The position numbers and the translations under genes are program-made. A stretch of 64,000 nucleotides of DNA from Streptomyces durocortorensis (GTDB lineage Bacteria > Actinomycetota > Actinomycetes > Streptomycetales > Streptomycetaceae), in assembly GCF_031760065.1 (NCBI RefSeq), contig NZ_CP134500.1, positions 2,852,001 through 2,916,000 of the forward strand, read 5' to 3'. Below, in pieces: positions 1 to 8,101 of this stretch. The notes under the pieces are model-generated. The model was given only the letters and a program-made list of their open reading frames with translations, did not search any database and was not told the origin of the DNA. Positions within the stretch are counted from its first letter, which is position 1. Each line of letters opens with the position of its first letter.

Positions 1-1
1 C

Positions 2-235
2 GGGGACACGGTGTTCACGCTGGCCACGGGGCGGGTGCCGGTGCCCTCGCAGGACCCGGTCGCGGTCAACGAGATCCTGGCGGCGGGAGCGGATGTGCTG
101 GCCCGCGCCATCGTGAAGGCGGTGCGAGCGGCCCGTACGGTCACGGGGCCGGGCGGGACGTTCCTCTCGTACACGGCCCTGTACGGCGACCAGCACGCCC
201 CTGCCGGATGCGAGGGGGGCGTGCGGCGCGGGTGA
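2..235 (+). CDS. P1 family peptidase (DmpA-like, S58), C-terminal fragment
   Basis: This is the last 77 codons of a gene that starts left of the window; the frame is open from base 2 to the TGA at 233-235. The visible residues (SQDPVAVNEILAAGADVLAR, then GGTFLSYTALYG) match the C-terminal helix and strand of P1/DmpA peptidases, which are self-cleaving Ntn-type aminopeptidases or D-esterases with an alpha-beta-beta-alpha fold. The catalytic Ser and the autoprocessing site are outside the window, so activity cannot be judged. The last dozen residues, rich in Gly and Arg, are a variable tail. Family assignment is from recognition of this tail only. Confidence 0.7.
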   Translation, partial: GDTVFTLATGRVPVPSQDPVAVNEILAAGADVLARAIVKAVRAARTVTGPGGTFLSYTALYGDQHAPAGCEGGVRRG

Positions 236-428
236 GGGGCGCGCGAGGGCGGCCGACTGGGCGCCTGCGCAAGGGAGTTCATCCCAACCGCCCGAAATGC
301 GCCGGGAACACCGGGGGAACTTTCTGCGTGCGCCCTACGTTTTTACGAACCCCGGTCACGATGTCAGACTCAGGGACTACGTTGAGCACGCATCAAGTAA
401 CACGCGGCGACGGCCTGGAGACAGCACC

Positions 429-1175
429 TTGAGCGATCCGTACGAGACAACCGAGCAACACCTCGACCGACTCCTGCGACGCGCCCTCAACTCTTTCGAC
501 CTTCCCGACAGCACGGTCGACCGCCTCGGTTCGGCGCTGGCGCACAGCAGTTCGCTGCATTCGTCGCACCACAGCTCCGTGCTGCACCGCGAGACCTACC
601 GCCACACGTATCTCCTCGCCGACGGCTCCGCCCTGACTCTCTGGGAGCTGGTGCACAGCGGCGGCCGGGACGTCCGGGCCCCGCGTCGGCACGAGTTGTA
701 CGACGTGGAGGGCGACGCCCGCATCGCCGCGTCCCGCCTCGCCGGGAGCTGCTCCGACACCCCGGTCTTCGGCGAGGAGGGCGGTCAGGGGGAGATGGAG
801 ATGCTGTCGGTTTTGATGTCCGCCCCGCCGGCCCCGCTCCCCCGGACGTACGCCCCCGACAATTCCGCGGACCACGCCCGCCGGGTGCTGCGCCGCGCGG
901 AGAACGCCGACCGGCCGGGCGAGCGGAAGGCCTCGCTGCTCCGGGCCGCGTTCGCCCACCACATCACCCAGATCTTCGGGCGGCAGTGCCGGGTCGACGG
1001 CCAGGAGGCCGGATTCACGCTGTACGAGCACGCGTTCCTGCTGCTCGACGGCAGTGAGACGAGCCTGTGGGAGGTCGAGCACACGGCGACGCCCGACGGC
1101 CGCCATATGTGCGAGGTGTACGAGGACGAGGACGCCGCCCGTTCGGCGATGGAGAGCCGCACGCAGATCTGCTGA
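429..1175 (+). CDS. DUF6227 family protein
   Basis: A 248-aa soluble protein of a family I know only from Streptomyces and relatives, with no assigned function. I place the start at the TTG at 429 (LSDPYETTEQHL) because GGAG at 417-420 lies 8 nt upstream and because the residues before it look like translated leader. Two similar halves are visible: HRETYRHTYLLADGSALTLW near residue 55 and YEHAFLLLDGSETSLWEVEH near residue 205. This suggests an internal duplication of a beta-rich unit with a conserved LADGS/LLDGS turn. There is no signal peptide or membrane segment. The gene has its own upstream region and is followed by a strong hairpin, so it is probably monocistronic. Confidence 0.75.
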   Translation: MSDPYETTEQHLDRLLRRALNSFDLPDSTVDRLGSALAHSSSLHSSHHSSVLHRETYRHTYLLADGSALTLWELVHSGGRDVRAPRRHELYDVEGDARIAASRLAGSCSDTPVFGEEGGQGEMEMLSVLMSAPPAPLPRTYAPDNSADHARRVLRRAENADRPGERKASLLRAAFAHHITQIFGRQCRVDGQEAGFTLYEHAFLLLDGSETSLWEVEHTATPDGRHMCEVYEDEDAARSAMESRTQIC

Positions 1176-1256
1176 TCTCAACGACGACTCGTCGAACCCG
1201 GTCAGCAGATACGGCCCCAGCTACGCCCCTGCCCCAGCTACGGACCCGGCTACCGT

Positions 1257-1300
1257 CCCGGCTCCGGTCCCGGCGAGTCGTCGCCGGGACCGGAGCCGGG
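1257..1300. terminator. Perfect 20-bp hairpin between convergent genes
   Basis: Arms 1257-1276 and 1281-1300 are exact inverted repeats with a GTCG loop. It lies between the 3' ends of the DUF6227 gene and the convergent MFS gene and can serve both strands. There is no U-tract, as is usual in Streptomyces. Confidence 0.8.
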
Positions 1301-1364
1301 GCCGCCGTCCGCGCGGGGCGGTTCGCGTCAGCCTTCACCGGGCAGTCAGCGTCCGCCCCCGCCG

Positions 1365-2936
1365 TCAGTTCGCGTCCGCCTCCGCATGGGCGCGCGGTCG
1401 GGCGGGCAGCGCGAACATCACCAGGAAGATCACCGCGAGTACTCCGGCGACCCACCGCAGCGACTGCTGGAAGGCGTCGACGAAGGCCGGGCCGATCGCC
1501 TCGGGGGCCAGGCGGTCTCCGATCGCGCCGAAGAACACGACGGACACGAGGCCGAGGCCGAGTGCCGTCCCCATCTGCTGCACGGTGTTGATCAGCCCGG
1601 ATGCCGAACCGGCGTGTTCCTTGGGCACTTCGGAGAGGATCGCGTCGGTCAGCGGGGCCACGATCAGGCCCATCCCGATGCCCATGACGACCAGCGGCAC
1701 CGCCATCTGCCAGGGGGTGATGGCCATGCCGTAGTGCTCGGCCTCCCAGAGGTAGATCAGCAGCCCGGCGATCATGAGGAGCGCGCCGGCCTGGAGGACC
1801 TTGCGGCCGAAGCGGGGTACGAGCTTCTGTACGGAGATCCCGGCGGCCACCGAGACGGCGATGGAGAACGGGATGCCCGTCGTGCCCGCGCGCAGCACGC
1901 TCCAGCCGAGGCCCATCTGCATGTAGAGGGTCCAGACCAGGAAGAAGATGCCGAGGCCGATGCCGAAGGTGAGCTGCACGGCGATCCCCGCGGCGAAGCT
2001 CTTGACCCGGAACAGGGACAGCTCGACCAGCGGCGAGCCGTCGGTCAGCGCCTTCTGCCGCTGGTGCACGACGAGGGCCCCGAAGACGAACAGGCTGCCC
2101 ACCATCGACACATGGCCCCACACCGGCCAGTCCAGCTCGTGGCCGCGGGTGAGCGGGTAGATGAGCATCAGCATGGCCAGCGTGACCAGGACGACGCCCA
2201 CCAGGTCCAGGCGGACCGCCTTGGGGGCCTTGGACTCGGTGATGAACTTCGCGCCGAGGACCAGTCCGGCGATGCCGACGGGCAGGTTGATCAGGAAGAT
2301 CGGCCGCCAGCCGAGCCCGAAGAGGTCCCACTCGGTGAGCAGTGCGCCCAGCAGCGGCCCGGAGACCGCCCCGAGCCCGACGACCGCGCCGAAGAGGCCG
2401 AAGACCTTGCCGCGTTCGTGCGCCGGGAAGGTGGCGTGCACGATCGACAGCACCTGCGGCACCATCAGCGCGGCCGTGCCGCCCTGAAGGATGCGGGCGG
2501 CGACGAGTATCTCCGGGCTGCCCGCGAAACCGCACAGGGCCGAGGCCACGGTGAATCCGCCGATGCCGATGAGGAAGAGCCGCTTGCGCCCGTAGATGTC
2601 GCCGAGCCGGCCGCCCGTGATCAGCCCGGCCGCGAACGCGAGGGCGTATCCGGCGGTGATCCACTGGATCGCGGAGACGGAGGCCCCGGTGTCGCGCGTG
2701 ATGCTGGGGATCGCGATGTTGACGATCGTGACGTCGACCAGGTCCATGAAGGCCGCGGTCATCACGATGGCGAGCGCGAACCAGCGCCGCCGGTCGGCGG
2801 GGGCGGGCGCGGGTGCGACCGCTGTTCTCACCGGTGCGGGGGGTGCGGGCGGTGCGGGGGCGGTGGATGCCGCGAGGGGCGACGCCGCGGACGGCGGGGG
2901 TGCGGAAGAAGGCATGGGAAGAACATAAGTGCCCAT
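1365..2936 (-). CDS. MFS transporter, DHA2 (EmrB/QacA) drug exporter
   Basis: A 523-aa membrane protein with the 14-helix DHA2 plan. A Pro/Ala-rich N-tail (about residues 1-48) precedes TM1, which carries the DLVDVTIVNIAIPSI signature near residue 65. The family motif GGRLGDIYGRKR lies at about 107-118 and SGPLLGALLTEW follows at about 190. Such proteins expel hydrophobic or cationic compounds by proton antiport. The start may be ATG 2936 or ATG 2915 (MPSSAPP); neither has a clear ribosome site, so a short-leader or leaderless message is possible. It is divergent from the WYL regulator, with a 16-bp palindrome directly at its 5' end, so control by that regulator is likely. The substrate cannot be told. 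Confidence 0.88.
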   Translation of the reverse strand: MGTYVLPMPSSAPPPSAASPLAASTAPAPPAPPAPVRTAVAPAPAPADRRRWFALAIVMTAAFMDLVDVTIVNIAIPSITRDTGASVSAIQWITAGYALAFAAGLITGGRLGDIYGRKRLFLIGIGGFTVASALCGFAGSPEILVAARILQGGTAALMVPQVLSIVHATFPAHERGKVFGLFGAVVGLGAVSGPLLGALLTEWDLFGLGWRPIFLINLPVGIAGLVLGAKFITESKAPKAVRLDLVGVVLVTLAMLMLIYPLTRGHELDWPVWGHVSMVGSLFVFGALVVHQRQKALTDGSPLVELSLFRVKSFAAGIAVQLTFGIGLGIFFLVWTLYMQMGLGWSVLRAGTTGIPFSIAVSVAAGISVQKLVPRFGRKVLQAGALLMIAGLLIYLWEAEHYGMAITPWQMAVPLVVMGIGMGLIVAPLTDAILSEVPKEHAGSASGLINTVQQMGTALGLGLVSVVFFGAIGDRLAPEAIGPAFVDAFQQSLRWVAGVLAVIFLVMFALPARPRAHAEADAN

Positions 2937-2940
2937 TAGG

Positions 2941-2956
2941 TCAGGTCATGACCTGA
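2941..2956. promoter_or_regulatory. 16-bp palindromic operator, MFS/WYL divergent pair
   Basis: TCAGGTCATGACCTGA is a perfect palindrome in the 40-bp gap between the MFS start (2936) and the WYL regulator start (2977). The position fits an autoregulatory operator that covers both promoters. Confidence 0.65.
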
Positions 2957-2976
2957 TGATCCGGCACCCTGGCGTC

Positions 2977-4077
2977 ATGTCCGATACCCCGGCACGCCTG
3001 CTGAAGTTGCTGTCGCTCCTCCAGACCCCGCGCGAGTGGCCGGGCGGGGAGCTGGCCGACCGCCTCGACGTCAGTCCGCGCACGATCCGCCGCGATATCG
3101 ACCGGCTGCGGGACCTGGGCTACCCGGTCGAGGCCTCGCGCGGTTCGGTGGGCGGCTATCGCCTGGTCGCGGGCGCCGCCATGCCGCCTCTGCTGCTGGA
3201 CGACGAGGAGGCGGTGGCCATCGCGGTGGGACTGCGGGCCGGGGCGGGGCACGCCATCGAGGGCGTCGACGAGGCCTCCGTACGGGCACTGGCGAAGCTG
3301 GAGCAGGTGCTGCCCTCGCGGCTGCGGCACCGGGTCTCCGCGCTCCAGACCGCCACGGTGCCGCTGACCAGGGGCGACGGTTCCACCATCGACCCGCGGA
3401 CCCTGACGACGCTGGCCTCGGCGGCGACCGGGCGGGAGCGGCTGAGGTTCGCGTACCGCAGCGGGGACGGCACCCGGACGAAGCGGCAGGTCGAGCCGTA
3501 CCGGCTGGTGAGCACCGGGCAGCGCTGGTATCTGGTGGCGTACGACCTGGGCAGGGAGGACTGGCGGACGTTCCGGGTGGACCGGGTCGGCGAGCCGTTC
3601 GCGACGGGTGCCAGGTTCGCCCCGCGGCCGCTGCCGGTGGAGGGCGGCCCGGACGGTGGCGGCAATGGCGGCGGCGGCCGGGCGGACGGCGGCCATGGCA
3701 AGGAACCGAACGGCGAGGGGGACGCGGCGAGGTTCCTGGCCCGGTCGATGCGGCGGATGCAGCCGGAGCTGCGCCTGGACGTGCGGTTCGGCGCTCCGGC
3801 GGAGTTCGTGGCGGCGCGGCTGCCCACGACGCTCGGTGCGCCGGAGCCGGACGGGGAGGGCGGATGCCGGCTGCGGGCCTCGTGCACCGATTCGCTGGAG
3901 TGGGTGGCGCTGCGGCTGGCGCTCGTGGACTGCGAGTTCTCCGTGGCGGGGCCGCCGCAGCTGGTGGCGTATCTGGAGAACCTGGGCACCCGGCTGACCC
4001 GCGCCGCCAGGCACCCGCCCGCACACCCGATGCGGAGCGACGCCCCGGAACGGGGAGACGCCCCGGAACAGGGATGA
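2977..4077 (+). CDS. WYL-domain transcriptional regulator (YafY type)
   Basis: A 366-aa DNA-binding protein. Residues about 5-55 form an HTH_11/DeoR-like winged helix (ADRLDVSPRTIRRDIDRL), followed by the YafY middle region (LLDDEEAVAIAVGLRAGA) and a WYL domain with RQVEPYRLVSTGQRWYLVAYD near residue 170. A Gly-rich loop with GGGNGGGGRADGG interrupts the WYL region near residue 230 and looks like a lineage-specific insertion. The C-terminal WCX region is present. Start ATG 2977 (MSDTPARLLKLL) matches the family start; no ribosome site precedes it, so it may be leaderless. It probably controls the divergent exporter through the palindrome at 2941-2956. The WYL ligand is unknown. Confidence 0.87.
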   Translation: MSDTPARLLKLLSLLQTPREWPGGELADRLDVSPRTIRRDIDRLRDLGYPVEASRGSVGGYRLVAGAAMPPLLLDDEEAVAIAVGLRAGAGHAIEGVDEASVRALAKLEQVLPSRLRHRVSALQTATVPLTRGDGSTIDPRTLTTLASAATGRERLRFAYRSGDGTRTKRQVEPYRLVSTGQRWYLVAYDLGREDWRTFRVDRVGEPFATGARFAPRPLPVEGGPDGGGNGGGGRADGGHGKEPNGEGDAARFLARSMRRMQPELRLDVRFGAPAEFVAARLPTTLGAPEPDGEGGCRLRASCTDSLEWVALRLALVDCEFSVAGPPQLVAYLENLGTRLTRAARHPPAHPMRSDAPERGDAPEQG

Positions 4078-4109
4078 GCCCCGGCGCCGGGGGGTGGGCG
4101 CCGGGGCTC
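4076..4109. terminator. 13-bp perfect hairpin after the WYL gene
   Basis: Arms 4076-4088 and 4097-4109 pair exactly around an 8-nt G-rich loop. The hairpin begins inside the TGA stop of the WYL gene and lies between convergent genes. Confidence 0.75.
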
Positions 4110-4205
4110 AGCTCAGGGACCGGGGAAAACCGGTCGGGTGACCGGAAAGACCCGGTCGGTCGGCCGGTGCGAACCGGCTTGATGGGGAGATTACGGGTTA
4201 TTGGC

Positions 4206-5207
4206 TCACGCCGCAGCGTCAAAGCCCGTGTCGTGAGCCATTCGCTTCAATTCGAGGAGTGCGTGCTTCTCGATCTGGCGGATCCGCTCCCGTGTGAGGC
4301 CGTGCTGCTTGCCCACTTCGGTCAGGGTCCGCTCACGGCCGTCCTCGATGCCGTACCTCATCTTGATGATCGAGGCCGTCCGGTTGTCGAGCTTGCCGAT
4401 CAGGTCCTCCAGCTCCTCGCTGCGGAGCAGGGTCATCACGGACTGCTCGGGCGAGACGGCGGAGGTGTCCTCCAGCAGGTCGCCGAACTGGGTGTCGCCG
4501 TCGTCGTCCACGGACATGTTGAGGCTGACCGGGTCGCGGGCCCAGTCCAGGACGTTGCCGACGCGCTCGGCGTTGGAGTCGAGCTCGGCGGCTATCTCCG
4601 CGTGCTCCGGGTCGCGCCCGTGCTCGCGGTTGAACTCGCGCTGGACCCGGCGGATCCGGCCGAGCTCCTCCACCAGGTGGACGGGGAGCCGGATCGTGCG
4701 GGACTGGTCGGCGATGGACCGGGTGATGGCCTGCCGGATCCACCAGGTGGCATACGTGGAGAACTTGAAGCCCTTGGCGTAGTCGAACTTCTCGACCGCG
4801 CGGACCAGGCCGGCGTTGCCCTCCTGGATCAGGTCGAGCAGGGGGAGCCCCGCGCGCGGGTAGCGGCGGGCCACGGCGACGACGAGTCGGAGGTTGGAAC
4901 GGATGAATATGTCCTTGGCGCGCTCGCCCTCGGCGACCAGCGCCTCCAGCTCTTCGCGCTTCGCCCCGCCCGCGTCGCTCTCCACCTCGCCGTCGAGGAT
5001 CTTCTGGGCGTACACGCCCGCCTCTATGGTCTGGGAGAGGTCGACCTCCTTGGCGGCGTCGAGCAGCGGTGTGCGGGCGATCTCGTCCAGGTACATGCCG
5101 ACCAGGTCGCGATCGGCGATTTCCCCGCCCACGGCGCGAACACTGCTTGCCCGGTCGGTCCCACCGGAAGTGGCGGACGTACGACGGGCGACGGCACGGG
5201 TTGCCAT
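4206..5207 (-). CDS. hrdD: RNA polymerase sigma factor HrdD (group 2 sigma-70)
   Basis: A 333-aa primary-like sigma factor that directs core RNA polymerase to promoters. Visible regions: 1.2 (DLVGMYLDEIARTPLL), 2.3-2.4 (FKFSTYATWWIRQAITRSIA), 3.0-3.1 (IRLPVHLVEELGRIRRVQRE), and 4.2 (LTRERIRQIEKHALLELKRM). It lacks the long acidic N-terminus of the essential HrdB, and length and sequence match HrdD. I chose ATG 5207 (MATRAVARR) because AAGGGAG lies just upstream; in-frame starts further up read through the promoter region. In S. coelicolor HrdD is dispensable and one of its promoters is read by sigma-R, which agrees with the promoter motif seen here. Confidence 0.93.
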   Translation of the reverse strand: MATRAVARRTSATSGGTDRASSVRAVGGEIADRDLVGMYLDEIARTPLLDAAKEVDLSQTIEAGVYAQKILDGEVESDAGGAKREELEALVAEGERAKDIFIRSNLRLVVAVARRYPRAGLPLLDLIQEGNAGLVRAVEKFDYAKGFKFSTYATWWIRQAITRSIADQSRTIRLPVHLVEELGRIRRVQREFNREHGRDPEHAEIAAELDSNAERVGNVLDWARDPVSLNMSVDDDGDTQFGDLLEDTSAVSPEQSVMTLLRSEELEDLIGKLDNRTASIIKMRYGIEDGRERTLTEVGKQHGLTRERIRQIEKHALLELKRMAHDTGFDAAA

Positions 5208-5268
5208 GCGTGCTCCCTTGCTGAGTAGGTCGCGACACCCTCTCGGGTGCCCTGCATCCGATGGAAAC

Positions 5269-5294
5269 AACGACTGGAATCCGGACAGAATTCC
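5269..5294 (-). promoter_or_regulatory. Sigma-R type promoter of hrdD (GGAAT-N18-GTT)
   Basis: On the minus strand GGAAT (5294-5290), exactly 18 nt, then GTT (5271-5269) matches the thiol-oxidative-stress sigma-R consensus. It lies about 62-87 nt upstream of the hrdD start, as expected for hrdDp1. Confidence 0.7.
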
Positions 5295-5364
5295 CATGCC
5301 ACGCATTCATTTTCGCGATCATGCAGTACCCTGTTCGGCCCCACCAGGAGGCGGCACGCCGGAG

Positions 5365-5744
5365 ATGCGCATGGACGTGCAGGTCAGAACCGGTACCGAA
5401 GCAGTTCCGGTGCCCGGGACCGAGATCTGCAACCGCTACGCCCATGAGACCGCGCTCACATTCGGCACGGCCCCCTTCACTCCTCGCCCCCCTCACTCCG
5501 GAGCAGCGGCTCCCGTGGCTGCGCTCCCACCCGGAAGACGGACCGCACCGCCTTCTGGTTGCCCGGGACGCCCACGGCCACCGCGTCCCGGGGTACGCCA
5601 CCAGCAGCCGCCGTCCGCCCCAAGTTGGCCTACGACGCCTCCATCGAGCCGAGCGTCCACTGCGGCCCCGACACGGTGGGCCGGACGTTCGGCCGGCACG
5701 GGGACGCGCCCTGGTACGAGCACGAGCTCGGCCCGAAGTCCTAG
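5365..5744 (+). pseudogene. GNAT acetyltransferase relic with two frameshifts
   Basis: Three reading frames in succession carry consecutive parts of one acetyltransferase (phosphinothricin-acetyltransferase-like). The frame opening at ATG 5365 gives EICNRYAHETALTFGTAPFT. A second frame from about 5486 gives LTPEQRLPWLRSHPEDGPHR, LLVARDAHG and PGYATSS. A third from about 5616 gives RPKLAYDASIEPSVHCGPD and ends at TAG 5744. The acetyl-CoA loop and the C-terminal strand are missing or scrambled (only GRTFGRHGDAPWYEHE remains), so a deletion probably also occurred. No intact product can be made. A run of Cs near 5486 could be one shift point. Sequencing error cannot be excluded for the shifts but does not explain the missing core. 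Confidence 0.72.
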
Positions 5745-5820
5745 GGCCCCGGCCCGTTCCGTCGGGTCCTGCGCCGCCCTAGCGTGACCGCCACGAAGCA
5801 ACAGGCACGGCGTGACGGGC

Positions 5821-5889
5821 GCGGAGTGACGGGCAGAGTGCCCCGCGCGGAGTGACAGGCAGGAAGTGCCCCGCACGGAGTGACCCGCA
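5821..5889. repeat. Imperfect tandem repeat, about 26-28 bp unit
   Basis: Two and a half copies of a unit reading GCGGAGTGACRGGCAG then AGTGCCCCGC occupy 5821-5846, 5847-5874 and 5875-5889, upstream of the questin-oxidase-like gene. No function is apparent. Confidence 0.55.
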
Positions 5890-5957
5890 CGATGCGGCCC
5901 GCACACAGTGGCCCACTCAGCGGCCCGCACGGACGACACCACGGGAGCGTGATCGGC

Positions 5958-7001
5958 ATGGACGACGACACCACGGGCACCCTCGACGAAGCTCTGGAGC
6001 GCCTCCACGCCTCGGGGCCGGAGCGCGACGGCTGGCTGAGCAATCACGCGCCGATGGCCGTGGAGGCCCTGGTGCGGCACGGTCAGGCACCGGTGGTGCA
6101 GCGATGGCTGGACCGCTACGGCCCCAAGCTGGAGGAGATGCCGGGCAGCGCAGCCCCGGTGACCGTGCGGAACTGGCGCGAGGCGCTGGGCGATCCCCGT
6201 CGCGTCGCCGACTGGACGGTGTACTTCGAACGGGAGACGGCCGACCGCCCCTGGCGTGATGTCCTGGCGGAGTGGTGGCCCCGGCTGCTGCCCGGTATCG
6301 CGGCGGGTGCCACGCATCCGGTGATCCGGGTGGGCCACTCCGTACGGACCCTGCTGGCGGGCGAGGAGACCGCGCCGCGCGTACGGGAGCTGGCCCACGG
6401 GCTCGGCTACTGGGCCGCCCGCCACCAGCCGCTGCCGGCCCTGGAACTCCTCGACCCGGCCCCGAGCGCGGCGGCTGCCCTGGACCGGGTTCCGCTGGTG
6501 CCCGATCCGAGCGGCGGCATCCTGGCCCGGTTCGCGCAGCTGACCGGCCTCCCCCACTGGCCGGGGCAGGAGCCCGCCGAGCCGGAGGAGGCCCGCTCCG
6601 CACTCCGTGAGCTGGTCCGGGCTGCCACCCACCGGTACGCCACCCACGGGCACGGTGAGCCGGTGATGCTGGTCCACGCGGCGACCGCGCCCAACGCGGT
6701 GCTCCGGACCCTGCCCGCGCTCCCCCGGGCCCTGTGGGGGCCGAGCCTGGGGGCGGCCTGGGCGGCGAGCGCGGCGGTTACCGCCGCCTACGCGCCCCCT
6801 CTCCGCGACAGTTCCCTCGATGCCCCCGCTCGCACTCCCGGGGCCCAGGGCGCTACGGACGCGGAGGAGCTGTTCGCCCGGGCGGCGGCGCACGGGGACG
6901 ACCACACCATCAAGTTCGTCGACACGGCGCTGGACGTCGGCGATAGGACCGCGTTCGTCGCCGCCCTGCGCTCGATCGAGCTGAACACACCGGTCTTCTG
7001 A
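5958..7001 (+). CDS. Questin oxidase family protein (DUF4243)
   Basis: A 347-aa cytosolic protein of the questin oxidase/AflY-like family. In fungi this family performs Baeyer-Villiger-type ring opening of anthraquinones, but no activity is established for the bacterial members. Visible family features are the N-terminal LDEALERLHASGPE, the conserved HPVIRVGHSVRTL near residue 122, and a second histidine-containing segment GLPHWPGQ near residue 202. The start ATG 5958 has GGGAG 10 nt upstream (5943-5947); GTG 5949 in the same frame is less likely. No FAD or NAD motif is visible, as in the whole family. It stands alone, convergent with the dioxygenase gene. Confidence 0.75.
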   Translation: MDDDTTGTLDEALERLHASGPERDGWLSNHAPMAVEALVRHGQAPVVQRWLDRYGPKLEEMPGSAAPVTVRNWREALGDPRRVADWTVYFERETADRPWRDVLAEWWPRLLPGIAAGATHPVIRVGHSVRTLLAGEETAPRVRELAHGLGYWAARHQPLPALELLDPAPSAAAALDRVPLVPDPSGGILARFAQLTGLPHWPGQEPAEPEEARSALRELVRAATHRYATHGHGEPVMLVHAATAPNAVLRTLPALPRALWGPSLGAAWAASAAVTAAYAPPLRDSSLDAPARTPGAQGATDAEELFARAAAHGDDHTIKFVDTALDVGDRTAFVAALRSIELNTPVF

Positions 7002-7082
7002 GACCCTCAAGCTCCCCCGGCCCCTCAGCCGAACCGCACAGCACCGCCCCTCACCGCACCGGGGCAGCCGGACTGCGCCGGA

Positions 7083-7865
7083 TCAGCCGAACTGCACCGA
7101 GCGCTTCGCCAGTCCCATCCAGAAGCCGTCGATGACGCTCCGCCCCCTGTCCAGCTCGTCCTCGGCCGCGCCGAGCGTCACGAACAGCGGGGCGAAGTGC
7201 TCGGTGCGGGGGTGGGCCAGCTTCCCGGCGGGTGACGTGTGCTCGAAGTCGAGCAGCGCGTCGATGTCCTGCGCCCGCAGTGCGCGGTCGCCCCAGTCGT
7301 CGAACTCCGCCGACCAGCCGGGGACGCCGCCGCCGGTGTGCCGCAGGGCGGCCAGGTTGTGGGTGAAGAAGCCGCTGCCCACGATGAGCACGCCCTCGTC
7401 GCGCAGCGGGGCGAGCTTGCGCCCGACGTCCATCAGCTTCTGCGGGTCGAGCGTCGGCAGGGAGATCTGGAGTACGGGGATGTCGGCGTCCGGGAACATC
7501 TCCACCAGCGGTACGTAGGCCCCGTGGTCGAGTCCCCGGTCCGGAATGTCCTGGACCGGCGTACCGGCGCCGCGCAGGAGCCCCCGGACGCTGTCGGCGA
7601 GCCGCGGGGCGCCGGGGGCTCCGTACCGCACCCGGTAGTAGTGCTCGGGGAAGCCCCAGAAGTCGTACACGAGCGGCACGGTCTCGGTGGCCCCGAGTGC
7701 GAGCGGCGCCTCCTCCCAGTGCGCGGAGACCATGAGGATCGCGCGCGGGCAGGGCAGGGCGGCGGACCAGGCGGCGAGCTGGCCGGGCCAGACGGGGTCG
7801 TCGGCCAGCGGCGGGGCGCCGTGCGAGAGATAGAGGGCGGGCATGCGCTCCGCGGTGGCTGTCAT
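7083..7865 (-). CDS. DODA-type extradiol ring-cleavage dioxygenase (YgiD-like)
   Basis: A 260-aa class III LigB-type dioxygenase related to 4,5-DOPA dioxygenase, which cleaves catechols with a metal held by His residues. His-bearing motifs are in their usual order: PALYLSHGAPP near residue 10, MVSAHWE near 48, LDHGAYVPL near 112 and GSGFFTHNL near 165. Length agrees with the family (about 260). Start ATG 7865 follows GGAGTGAG with good spacing. The gene is divergent from a MarR regulator, and related TTCAAG-type palindromes lie in the gap, which suggests induction by an aromatic or quinone ligand. The natural substrate is not known. Confidence 0.87.
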   Translation of the reverse strand: MTATAERMPALYLSHGAPPLADDPVWPGQLAAWSAALPCPRAILMVSAHWEEAPLALGATETVPLVYDFWGFPEHYYRVRYGAPGAPRLADSVRGLLRGAGTPVQDIPDRGLDHGAYVPLVEMFPDADIPVLQISLPTLDPQKLMDVGRKLAPLRDEGVLIVGSGFFTHNLAALRHTGGGVPGWSAEFDDWGDRALRAQDIDALLDFEHTSPAGKLAHPRTEHFAPLFVTLGAAEDELDRGRSVIDGFWMGLAKRSVQFG

Positions 7866-7977
7866 GGCACTCACTCCCATCCACAGGACTCGGGACGAGT
7901 TCGTCCGAGCGTGGTTTCCCTAGGTCATCCGGGGGATCGTTGTCCAGGGGCCCTGCGGAACTCCGCCGGAGTCCCGC

Positions 7978-8003
7978 GGGATTCCTTCTCCGACAGGAAT
8001 CCC
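7978..8003. repeat. Inverted repeat upstream of the dioxygenase gene
   Basis: GGGATTCC (7978-7985) and GGAATCCC (7996-8003) are exact inverted repeats 10 nt apart in the divergent promoter region. It may be an operator or a transcript hairpin. Confidence 0.4.
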
Positions 8004-8020
8004 TCAGGCATCCCAGGGAT

Positions 8021-8034
8021 CTTGAAACTTCAAG
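8021..8034. promoter_or_regulatory. MarR-type operator, copy 1
   Basis: CTTGAAACTTCAAG has arms CTTGAA and TTCAAG around a 2-nt centre. A related 14-mer lies 45 bp away nearer the marR start, as expected for paired MarR sites. Confidence 0.55.
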
Positions 8035-8065
8035 TTCCCACCTCCGGAGACCTTAGCCCTATCTA

Positions 8066-8079
8066 GTTAAACTTTCAAG
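8066..8079. promoter_or_regulatory. MarR-type operator, copy 2
   Basis: GTTAAACTTTCAAG matches copy 1 at 10 of 14 positions and ends 22 nt before the marR ATG, where it would cover the core promoter. Confidence 0.5.
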
Positions 8080-8101
8080 AAAAGGTCGTACAGTGGAGTC
8101 C

